A stretch of 64,000 bases of DNA, taken from positions 17,172,085-17,236,084 of the forward strand of contig OY992838.1 in assembly GCA_963921425.1 (NCBI GenBank), in the 5' to 3' direction. This document shows positions 11,701 through 20,169 of this stretch, in pieces. The notes beneath the pieces are model-generated. The model saw nothing but the letters and a program-made list of their open reading frames with translations. It did no database searches and was not told the DNA's origin. Origin of the DNA: Dryas octopetala. Lineage: Eukaryota; Streptophyta; Magnoliopsida; Rosales; Rosaceae. The position numbers were made by a program, and so were the translations under genes. The stretch's first letter is position 1; every line of letters begins with the position of its first letter.

Positions 11701-13269
11701 TTTCAAACTGGTTGAACCACTTATTTCTGAGAGGTCGGTTGCCCTCCAAACATGTAGGAGTTGTTTCCACGTTTTCTTCCAACTCACTAGACTCTGGTGC
11801 TCCCAAAGCAACCTCCAATGTATCTTCTGCAAGGCTAGTTTCGCACACTTCCTCAACCAATGGGTCCAAACTATCAATCCTCAAGCAATCATCCTCCTCC
11901 TTTGGATGTTTCATTGCACCAAAAACATCAAACTCAACTGTTTCACCAAGAACAGACATTGTCAACTTCCCATTACTCACATCAATCTTGGTGTTCGCTG
12001 TGGCCATGAACGGTCTTCCCAATATGATCGGTAGCTCATTCCCTCTAATTGGGGTGTCCTCCATTTCAAGAATGATAAAATCAGCGGGCATGATCAAATC
12101 TGCAACCCGGACCAGCACATCTTCAACCACACCTTTTGGAACCTTAACTGAACGATCTGCCAATTGAAGAGTAACACTAGTAGGTTTAAGATCTCCTATG
12201 CCCAACTGTGCGAAAACTGAATACGGCATCAAATTAATACTTGCTCCCAAATCCAGCAATGCCTTCTCAAACTTGTGATCCCCAACCAAACATGGGATCG
12301 TAAAACTGCCAGGGTCTTTCAACTTTGGTGGCAGCTTCCTTTGCAAAACAGCACTGACTTCTTCACTTAGACACACCTGTTCATGTTCTTTAAATTTCCT
12401 CTTGTGTGTGCACAATTCCTTCAAAAACTTGGCATACTTAGGAATCTGCTGAATAGCATCAAGCAAAGGAATGTTGATTTCCACTTTCTTAAACATCTCC
12501 AAAATTTCCTTGGCTTGCTCATCCTTATTCTGCTTCCATTGACGTTGAGGGAAAGGTAATGGAGCTCTTGGAATAGAGGAAGTAATCTCGGCCTTCTTGC
12601 TAGCACGCGTAGCAATGTGCTTTTCTTGCTTCTTTCTTTCCTCCTCTTCCTCATCCTTAACCTTAACTTTATCCCTCTTATACTTTTCCACTTGTTCAGG
12701 ATCTAGCACCTCAACTTCATCCTTATTGCCTGGATTATCACCTTGAGTAGTGCCCACTTTGTTGTCAATCACTTTCCCACTTCTCAAAGTAGTGATTGCT
12801 TCGGCCTTATCCTGAATTGGTGCACCCTTTACCACTTTGTCCAAGGTCAAAGTCACTTGTTCCAATTGGGCTTCCAAATTCGAGATAGCTTTAGCTGTGA
12901 CACTCAACTGCTCCTCAGTCTTATTCATAAACGTCTTAGTATCATTAGACATCGAAGCTGTACTCTGGGCTAATGTAGCCATCATGTCCTCCAAATAAGT
13001 ACTTCGTTGCTTAACAGGGGACTGTACACTCGGTCTAACTTGAACTTTTTCAACCTCAAAACATGACTCTCCATGTGATGGCCTAGCTTCCTGATTTGCC
13101 ATCAGAACCTGCATCATCTGCTTAAGCTCAGACATCTCAGCTTCCATAGCTGATTTCTTTTCCACTCTTTTCCGTCTATTCCACTGCTGTGAACTCAATG
13201 CCAATGTGTCAAAGAGTGTCCATGCTTCCTCAAAAGTCTTCTTTTTCAGTGCTCCTCCACATGTCATAT
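8759..13269 (-). CDS. gag-pol: Athila gag-pol polyprotein of B1, main part
   Basis: An open frame of about 1,500 codons encodes the end of Gag, protease, reverse transcriptase, RNase H and integrase of a Ty3/gypsy Athila-type element. Visible sites, by plus-strand coordinates: protease DLGAS (Asp codon 12251-12253; DLG in place of DSG is usual for Athila); RT FMDD (10901-10912); RNase H CDASDYAV near 10465 with the later [10 protein letters not shown]; integrase zinc finger H-x5-H...C-x2-C; and the DDE triad at Asp 9626-9628, Asp 9449-9451 and Glu 9341-9343. The C-terminus has the chromodomain-less [11 protein letters not shown] segment and ends in TAG. The Gag part is rich in E and K (about 12600-12700) and has no CCHC knuckle. 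A1 separates this part from the Gag start at 23470. All catalytic residues look intact, but the gene is split and cannot give full-length product. Confidence 0.93.
13265..13269. other. TSD of A1, left copy (CATAT)
   Basis: CATAT precedes the A1 5' LTR and recurs at 22721-22725 directly after the 3' LTR. Both copies are B1 gag sequence, and removing A1 plus one copy restores an open frame. Confidence 0.95.
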
Positions 13270-13423
13270 TGATGAGTGTGCATTTTGCATCACTTTATGA
13301 TACTAATTCCTTAACCTAGAGTGTTAGAACTCGCTATTTCGTGTTTCTTGTCTTGTTTTTGTGTTTTCAGGTCAAATGAAGCAGAAATGAGAAAAAGAAG
13401 CAAATGGAGCCATTTTGGGACAA

Positions 13424-13724
13424 TTCCTGGTCAAACCAGGAAAACGAGTGAAATCCTGGTCAAATCAGGAAAAGTGCAGAAATCCTAGTCAAATGAGGAT
13501 TCCTAGTCACACTAGGAAACATCAAGTCCAGAACCATCATTGCGGAGCCAGAAATGTGAAATCCTGATTCGAACAGGAATTCCTGGTCGAACTAGGAAAC
13601 CTAACCCAACTAGGGAAAGGAGTCCTAGTGACACTAGGAGACCCCAGGGGCAATATGGTCATTATGAGAAGTCGAAATGGATAAGGAATCTCTCATTTTC
13701 AAGAAATCCTAGTTGCACCAGGAA
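13424..13724. repeat. Cluster of ~9 imperfect 19-bp palindromes in U3
   Basis: About nine units fit the pattern WTCCTRGTCNNACYAGGAW. The first, TTCCTGGTCAAACCAGGAA (13424-13442), and TTCCTAGTCACACTAGGAA (about 13499-13517) have perfect 8-bp arms around a 3-base centre. The last is at 13706-13724. The same array recurs in every family A LTR and, diverged, in the family B LTRs. It could be a binding array for a dimeric protein or a set of RNA hairpins in the transcript; neither is shown. Confidence 0.85.
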
Positions 13725-13882
13725 ATGTTTTTCAAGGTTCCAGAAGCTTCCAGAAGGTGGTGGAAATCCATGGAAATGAATGGAGGGAAGAAATGAATTT
13801 GAATTCAAATGGAAATGAGGGGCAAAATGGGAAGTCAAAAGTGGAGGGCCCATGGGCCCTAGGGATGCCGAACCAAGTGGGC

Positions 13883-14200
13883 CATGCATGCACATGCATG
13901 GGCCCAAACCCTAGCAGCCCAAAAGCCACACGCAAGGAGGAAGATGGCAGCCCATGCATGCGCATGCATGCCATGCAAACCCTAGCAAGACAAGGGGCCA
14001 TGCGCAAGCCCAAGGTGACAAGCCCAAGGTGGAAGCCCATGGAGTGAAACCCTAGCCCATCTTGTGCAAGCTACTGAAGCCCAACATGGAAGCCCAACAT
14101 GCAAGCCCAAAGCCCAAAGGGACCAGCCCATGCGCCAAGGAGGGACCCTAGCTAGGCTAGGCGTGAGCCACTTAAGCCCAAAGGGGGAAGCCCATGCCGC
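13883..14200. promoter_or_regulatory. U3 promoter-motif cluster: RY, telo-box and site II-like
   Basis: There are four CATGCATG (RY-type) motifs at 13883-13890, 13893-13900, 13953-13960 and 13963-13970. Three AAACCCTA telo-boxes lie at 13906-13913, 13977-13984 and 14047-14054. About ten AAGCCCA units (TGGGCTT, site II-like, on the other strand) occupy the rest. In plants RY motifs bind B3-domain seed regulators, and telo-box plus site II pairs are typical of promoters active in dividing cells. Use by this LTR is inferred. Confidence 0.5.
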
Positions 14201-14304
14201 AAGGCCCTAGTCAGCTAACCCTAGCTGAAGCCGCAAGGCACTAGGAGAAGGAAAACCCTATGCAGCCGCAAGTCTCTTCCTTGCCTCTCAAGGAAGTCTT
14301 CTCC

Positions 14305-14312
14305 TATTTAAA
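14305..14312 (+). promoter_or_regulatory. TATA-like box of the A1 5' LTR
   Basis: TATTTAAA lies about 1 kb into the LTR, after the CTCTCAAGGAAGTC block. Equivalents are at 21205-21212, 31428-31435, 39847-39854 and 46761-46768. Its position matches the TATA boxes of LTRs B and C. It places the U3/R border near 14335 (inferred). Confidence 0.55.
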
Positions 14313-15826
14313 CCTCCTCATTCAGACTTTTAGGGACACCTTTGAGACATCACTTTTTCACCCACACTCCAGCCGAAACCCCCTCCTCTCTTTGTTTTAT
14401 TTTTCTGATCTAGGATTTTAATTTCAGAATTTAGTATTGTTCTAGGGAGAGCTAGCCAAAGGTAAAGAGAGAAAGAGAAGTGGCGTGGCTGCAAGGAGGG
14501 ACACCCCTAAGTCGCAAGCCCTAGCTCACCATAGCCGTGAGCCAATTGCTTGTGCAAGGTGCCTTCCCCTTGCTGTCTTGCCGCAGCCCCTTCCCCTTGC
14601 TTCTTCTGATTTTTGTTCTAGTTTCTTCTTTATTGTTGGATCATGCTACTGAAGTTATTTTAATTAATTCGCTGGTTTTATTTAATTTGTCTCTTTATTT
14701 CTTTTAGTGCATGGTTCTGATTTTAGTTAAGTTATTTATGTTTATGCAATTTAATTTATGCAATTTAAATTAATTGTGTAGTTGTTTCAGTTGCTTTAAG
14801 TTTCTGATTTTTAATTAGTGCATGCGTTTAATCTTGTGTGTCTTGCGTTTCTGATTCCATTTAGTTTTTGCACTTTAAATTAGTTGTTTAGTTTATGTTT
14901 CTAAGTTTGTTTAGTTTGCGTTTCTGATTTCCGTTAGCAATCATGAATTGGGATTTCATTTATTTGTTGCTGTTTTGTTTCTTTTATTTATTTGTTTTAA
15001 TTATGTAGCTTAGTTATTCTATCTTGCATGTTAGTTGTAGGTCGATTAATGGATTCGTATGCTTTAACAAATCGTTTATCCGTCTCTTGGTCTGTTAGTT
15101 TGATGTTTGCACATATTAAATTTCCACTATCTATTAAAACCCCCGTCACTAGTTGTTTGCATCCTTTGACTGGCCACCTTAGGGTAATTGCATCTAGTTT
15201 ATCTGTTAGGTTTAGCTGTGAAATAGTCAAAGACACTAAACCACAAGTAACAAGGGAATAAGGGATTATTCTTGGTAGTGGGGTTGGGCGACCTCTATAA
15301 GGAAATAGTCAAAGCTTATATGTTGTGCATGTTTGACGTTCTCATAGAACTTAATGACTCCTGCATGGGTAACAGCTGCCTTAGCTTGAACTAGGGAACA
15401 TGTAGGTTAACTGGCTAAGGAAGGCCCAAGAAGCTCTTAGTTTATGCATTAGGAGAACAATGGCGAGAAAGTAACTAGCCAAACCTTTTTAGCTGTCAAA
15501 CTTTAATATGTTGTGTTCAAATTAACTGTCATTAGCCTTGGATGGTTATTGCATGCTTATCTGATTTGAGATCGAAAACTTAACATTGCAAGATAGAATA
15601 AAGTGTGTGTGCGTGTGGTGATGTGTGCGTGTGTTTCCATCTTTCAAAACCCCCCATTTAGTTATTCTATTGATTATTTGCACTGATTTGTTGTATATTA
15701 ACCATTCCCTGTGGGATCGACCTCGTGCTTGTACGCTTTGCTACTGATGCGATTCGTGCACTTGCGAGTAAACTTAGAATGAAGTAATTGTTTATTTTAT
15801 TCTAAGAAAACACATCAACAAGTTTT

Positions 15827-15844
15827 TGGCGCCGTTGCCGGGGA
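15827..15844 (+). other. Primer-binding site of A1 (tRNA-Asp)
   Basis: TGGCGCCGTTGCCGGGGA lies six bases after the LTR end. It is complementary to the 3' end of plant tRNA-Asp, the primer typical of Athila-lineage elements. The next ~160 bp to the gag ATG are an untranslated leader with no other visible feature. Confidence 0.92.
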
Positions 15845-16003
15845 ATGGTGTCTAATATCAATGAATTGGTGTAATTAGTCATTAGAATTAGGTTATATTA
15901 GTTAGATTTCAGTTTTTGCTAATTTTTAGTTTTTAATAAATGCCATGCCTTTATATGCATTCTTTCTACTGATTGTGTGTTTTCTCTTGATTAGGTGTGT
16001 TTT

Positions 16004-18139
16004 ATGAACCCTGAACTTGTTGCTAGGTTGGAGAGGCTCAAGGACGAAGCTTTAGGTGCATCACAAGTCAGCCCGCAACCTAGTGCATCAGATTCGAGTA
16101 GTGAAGAGACTGAGAGTGTCGACATGGCTGAAGCAAATGAGATAGTGCCGCAGCCCCTGAGCCATTTTTCAGCACCTTCGCTGCCCACTCAACCATCGTG
16201 CATTCGGTATGCCACCATAGCCACTGATTTCGAAATCAAGAGTGGTCAGATTCATTTGTTGCCGAGCTACCATGGGCTGAATGGGGAGGATCCGATCCAT
16301 TTCTTGAAGGAGTTTTCCGGGGTTTGTGAAGCCGCACAATTGAGGGGCCTGAACGCTGATCAGTACCGTTTGAGGATGTTCCCTTTTGCGCTTAAGGACA
16401 AGGCAAAGAGGTGGTTGTATTCGCTGCCCAGTGGTTCCATTTCGACATGGGATGATCTTTCGAGCAAGTTTTTGAACAAGTTCTATTCTATTTCCAAGAC
16501 TAATTCGATTCGGAAGGAGATCCTTGGATTTGTGCAGAAGGCGGACGAACCATTCCATGAGACTTGGGACAGATTCAATGAGTTACTTACTAGCTGCCCA
16601 CACCATAACTTATCTCCTTGGTATGTGATTTGCTGTTTTTATCAGGGATTGTTGGAGAGAGACCAAGCCAAGGTGGATTCGGCATGTGGTGGTGCATTCA
16701 TGTCCAAAACGGAGGATGAGGCTACAGAATTGTTTGAGTCGCTTTCTTTGAGTTCTCAACAATGGGATTCCAACCGTGCAAGAGGAGGACCAAAGAGAGG
16801 GTTGTATGAGGTAGCTGATATGCCGAACACCATGGAGGGACAGATTTTGGAAATCAAGACTATGGTGCAGAAGTTATCTATGGCTCAAGAGAAGATGATG
16901 AGTGCGCAAGGACAAGGGGGTGACGTGGAACAAGTGAACCAGGTTGGGAGCTATCCTAGGGTGCCATATGACCCATATTCCAACACTTACAACCCTGGAT
17001 GGAAGAACAACCCGAATTTCAGATGGAGCAACAACAATGGACAGCAAGCTAGTGGGAGCACCAACAAGCCGTATGTGCACCCTAATGCCGAGAGGTCTAG
17101 TTTGGAGGACAAGATTGCTCAGATTGCTCAAAGCACCACTTCCCTTGCCCAGAGCACCAATGCCTTCATGAACCGTACCGAGCAGCAGATGCAAGCCAAT
17201 TCGAAGGCTATTGCACACTTGGAGAGTCAAATGGGTCAGATTGCCACTACTTTGGGTCAGAGAGAAAAGGGAAAGTTGCCAAGTCAGCCCATGGTCAACC
17301 TGAAGAATGAGGAGCAGGTAAATGCTATTTTGAGGACTACTGCAAGAAAAAGAGTTAGAGTGATCAAGACTAAAGAGGTGAAGGAAGTGATTGAGATCAG
17401 TGATAGTGAGGAAGAGAAGGATCCGGAAATGACTGAAGAGCATAAGGATACACGTGTGATTCCCCTCATTCCGGACATCGACATCACCAAATTTCCAGCA
17501 ACCATGAGGGAGTTGAAATCTATTGAGAAGAAGGTTGAGAAGCAAGGGCATAGTCACAATGTTCCTAGGGAGATTCGTGGTTATCTCTTTGCATCTTTTC
17601 CAAGCAAGAAGAAGGATCCGGGCTCGTTGGTCATATCATGCAGCATAGGGGAGCATAAGATCACTAATGCCTTAATTGACAGTGGTGCAGCTATCAATGT
17701 CATGCCGCTGGTTGTGTTCGAGAGGCTTGGATTTAAGGAGGCTGATTTGCAACCATTTGATGCGGACATTCGCTTCGCCAACGCTTCAGCCCAACAAGCT
17801 TGTGGTATGCTCGTGGATGTTTTGGTTAAATGTCGTAAATTACTAATCCCCTCTGATTTCATAGTGCTAGATGTGCCGACAATTCCGGGCGACGTCTCTA
17901 TTATTATTGGGAGACCATTTTTGTGCACCTCTAACATGGAGTACAAAGCATTGGAGAGCGCCATGACAATTCGGCACTACACCAAGCAAGAGGTGTATTT
18001 GCTCACTTCCGAGATGCCAGAAAACGAGGAGATCACTTTTTATGGAGAGGAGAAGTCCGAGATGGAGAGCTTCCTCAGTTCGATCCTAGGGAATGCCGAG
18101 AGTAGCAATGGTAAGAGGAAGAGGAAAGGACGCAAGTGA
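16004..18139 (+). CDS. gag-pro: Gag-protease protein of A1 (711 aa, no RT)
   Basis: A structural Gag protein is fused to an aspartic protease. From the ATG at 16004 (reading is open from a GTG at 15995, but MNPELVARLERL is the natural start) the order is: an acidic/serine N-terminus; a retrotransposon Gag domain at about 50-225 (HLLPSYHGLNGEDPIHFLKE, then KDKAKRWLYSLP); a Q/N-rich linker with the Athila Gag motif YNPGWKNNPNF near 327-340; a helical region; an acidic stretch (EISDSEEEKDPE); the protease DSGAAINVMP with catalytic Asp near 559 and IIGRPF near 634; and a lysine/arginine tail ending KRKRKGRK. No CCHC knuckle is seen. The frame ends right after the protease, where Athila pol would continue into RT. 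It should assemble particles, while replication needs RT and integrase from another element (inferred). The frame is fully open. Confidence 0.92.
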   Translation: MNPELVARLERLKDEALGASQVSPQPSASDSSSEETESVDMAEANEIVPQPLSHFSAPSLPTQPSCIRYATIATDFEIKSGQIHLLPSYHGLNGEDPIHFLKEFSGVCEAAQLRGLNADQYRLRMFPFALKDKAKRWLYSLPSGSISTWDDLSSKFLNKFYSISKTNSIRKEILGFVQKADEPFHETWDRFNELLTSCPHHNLSPWYVICCFYQGLLERDQAKVDSACGGAFMSKTEDEATELFESLSLSSQQWDSNRARGGPKRGLYEVADMPNTMEGQILEIKTMVQKLSMAQEKMMSAQGQGGDVEQVNQVGSYPRVPYDPYSNTYNPGWKNNPNFRWSNNNGQQASGSTNKPYVHPNAERSSLEDKIAQIAQSTTSLAQSTNAFMNRTEQQMQANSKAIAHLESQMGQIATTLGQREKGKLPSQPMVNLKNEEQVNAILRTTARKRVRVIKTKEVKEVIEISDSEEEKDPEMTEEHKDTRVIPLIPDIDITKFPATMRELKSIEKKVEKQGHSHNVPREIRGYLFASFPSKKKDPGSLVISCSIGEHKITNALIDSGAAINVMPLVVFERLGFKEADLQPFDADIRFANASAQQACGMLVDVLVKCRKLLIPSDFIVLDVPTIPGDVSIIIGRPFLCTSNMEYKALESAMTIRHYTKQEVYLLTSEMPENEEITFYGEEKSEMESFLSSILGNAESSNGKRKRKGRK

Positions 18140-18183
18140 AGGAGATGGCAATGTCAGGCTGAAGACAGAAAAACAAGCGCTTA

Positions 18184-18199
18184 TTGGGAGGCAACCCAA
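18184..18199 (+). other. Conserved stem-loop after the ORF (TTGGG-AGGCAA-CCCAA)
   Basis: The inverted repeat TTGGG/CCCAA encloses AGGCAA about 45 bases past the stop codon. Family B has the longer CTTGGG-AGGCAA-CCCAAG at 8717-8700 (minus) and 58954-58971, in the same position after pol. Its conservation between families whose coding parts have diverged suggests an RNA function (inferred). Confidence 0.6.
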
Positions 18200-18406
18200 G
18201 TTTTTGTTTCAAATAATGGAGGAGAAGTCGTTGAGGACCAAGGAGGCCGCGCCTACCCTTGGAGTGTCCACGCTTGCGTATGCAAGTAAACAGTTTCTTT
18301 ATTTCGCTTCATAAGACAATTTTTCATTTTGGTGTGTTTATTTGGTTGTGGATGTTTGCAATTTCCCGTTTCGCTTAATTTGATCATTCTTGCATTTATT
18401 TCACAT

Positions 18407-18446
18407 ACATTGAGGGCAATGTATCATTTAAGTGTGGGGGGAAGGG
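18407..18446 (+). other. Stem-loop plus PPT-like tract
   Basis: ACATTG-AGGG-CAATGT (18407-18422) is a perfect 6-bp stem, followed after eight bases by AAGTGTGGGGGGAAGGG. B2 has ACATTG-AGGA-CAATGT at 59144-59159 followed by TTTTAAGTTTGGGGGTGG. It may act as an internal (central) plus-strand priming site; this is inferred from resemblance to the true PPT. Confidence 0.5.
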
Positions 18447-20150
18447 CAATTGTCATTTGTTAGTGTTTTTAGGTTAAAACAAGTGTTTAGAGTGTTTTAA
18501 GTGTTTTTGAGCGTTTTTAGAAAAAGAAAAAAAAAAAAAAAATTTCGTTTTTAGTGTTTTTGGGTGTTTTTAGGTTAGGAAAAAACTTTTTCTTTTGTTT
18601 TTAAACTTAGGGTGTCAAAACCCACATCAAAATGCACGTTTTCATTAGATCTCATTCACCTTAGTGATGGATGTGATTCTTTTGAAGTGTGCGACATTGT
18701 TTTAAAAACAAAAAGTTTTTGAGTCATTTTGGGTGTTTCAGGTCATTTTGAGTCCCCAACTAATTGATTTGAGTGTGCATGATTGTTATGAGCATGTTTT
18801 AGTATTGTGTGCATATTTGGTGTTCTTTTCATTCTAATAGTGTTCCATAACATATCTTGCAATTCTGTGTCATTTGGCCTTGTTGATATGAATTTAGGTT
18901 GTGATTAGCATTACTAATGATTATATGCATAATAGAGTAGACTTGCATGACCTAAGTGAGCTTTTGAGCCCTGTTCTTCAATTCTTGAGTGTTGCGCGCC
19001 ACTCTGATTCTATCATTGTCATATAAGTCGTTGTTTTGATCTCATTGTCTTTCATTTGGTCATTTGCTTGGAATATGCATAATCTTGAATCAATGAGCTA
19101 GAACTCTTTTCTTGTGTATACAAAGCATGCCGTATTTGCATAACTCTTGAGAAATGAATTTAGGCCCTGTTTGTGTACCCCATAGCCTGAAAGCCTATCC
19201 ATTCCATGTTTTATCCTTAGTTACCCATTTTGAGCCTTTTAAGCTGTTTTCTTTGTTACCCCATACCAAACCCTAAGTTTGGGGGTGCTACACCCCTTTT
19301 ACCCGTTTTACCCTTTTTATGGTATTGCAAGTTGTTTATATGTTGATTGAGGTGAAAAAGAAGTGAAAATGCATAGCTTGTACAAAAATGTGTTAGAAAA
19401 GTATGTATGCCGTACCCAAAGAAAAGAAAAAGAAAAGAAATCAAAGAAAAGAAATGGGACGGTTTCAAAAGAAAAAAAAAAAAAAATGAGCAAAAAGAGT
19501 TCAAAGTAAGCTATGAAGTGCAAAGAAGCAAAGTGTACCTCAGAATGTTCTATTGGTGCTTGCAATTCCATGAATTTAGCCCTTTGTGTTTCCTTTTCAT
19601 TTCAATACCCTATCCTAGCCTAAGCCTTCATTATAACCCTATTAAAGCCCTAGCTGATCTCAAGAGTGTGTATTATACTTATGTGGAGTCTATTTAAGAA
19701 GGGAGCCTATGGCTATTGATTCTATTTCAAGCATTTGTATTCCTTTCATGAGATCAGTATTCTTTCTAAAATGTGCCTTTATTTCATGTACATATGTGAG
19801 CTAATTGTTTTTGTTACATAATTCCTCTCACATATACTTTTGAGTGCACATATCAACCCAATTCTTGAGTGTTATCATTGAGAGTATGCCATAGTGAGGA
19901 TTGGAGTTGAATCTATTGTGTATGTATTGATTTAGTCTTGTTTGTCTAATACTTGGATTTGTGTCAAGGATGGCCTATATGACAATAGAGGAGCGAGGTA
20001 TGTTATTTGAAATGTTATTATAATTTGAAGAATACCATTTATATGCTTTGCTTTCCTATGTGATTAATGGTTGTGCGCATGAATTCAGTTGTTGGGATGT
20101 TGGAGTCAGTCTTGAGTCTTTTCTTTCCTTTATTTGCTCGAGGACTAGCA

Positions 20151-20169
20151 AAATCTAAGTTTGGGGGTG
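20151..20169 (+). other. Polypurine tract of A1
   Basis: AAATCTAAGTTTGGGGGTG immediately precedes the TG of the 3' LTR. Confidence 0.9.

Larger units (their letters stand above)
13270..15820 (+). repeat. 5' LTR of A1 (2551 bp)
   Basis: TG...CA ends (TGATGAGTG...ACACATCAACA). U3 spans about 13270-14335 and contains a palindrome cluster, CATGCATG repeats and many AAGCCCA and AAACCCTA motifs. A TATA-like box lies at 14305-14312. The R/U5 part has a (GT)n patch near 15604-15632 and the shared block CCCTGTGGGATCGACCTCG at about 15706. The 79-aa minus ORF (14997-15236) and the 77-96 aa ORFs here are not supported as genes. Confidence 0.95.
18140..20150 (+). other. Non-coding 3' internal region of A1
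   Basis: About 2 kb sits between the gag-pro stop and the PPT. No convincing gene is present. It contains two stem-loops shared with family B, PPT-like purine tracts at 18430-18446 and 19275-19287, A-runs near 18526-18541 and 19468-19486, and a relic of a 62-codon ORF (about 19979-20156) that is open in A2, A3 and A4 but has a stop here. Segments such as GCTCGAGGACTAGCAAAATC before the PPT match B1 and B2. Confidence 0.75.

Noticed and set aside
13424..13724. CRISPR-like array reading of the palindromic repeats
   Set aside because: Units vary in sequence and spacing, there are no constant-length spacers, and the context is a plant LTR.
13732..14047. 75-102 aa ORFs on both strands in U3
   Set aside because: They arise from low-complexity CATGCATG and AAGCCCA repeats and overlap each other in several frames; they sit upstream of the TATA box.
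14997..15236. 79-aa minus-strand ORF (MSLTISQLN...) repeated in every family A LTR
   Set aside because: It recurs only because the LTR is repeated; there is no domain, and it lies in U5 opposite the transcript direction.
16874..17557. 227-aa antisense ORF inside gag-pro (also 28014-28697 and 42415-43098)
   Set aside because: Shadow of the gag-pro frame on the opposite strand, with no recognisable domain.
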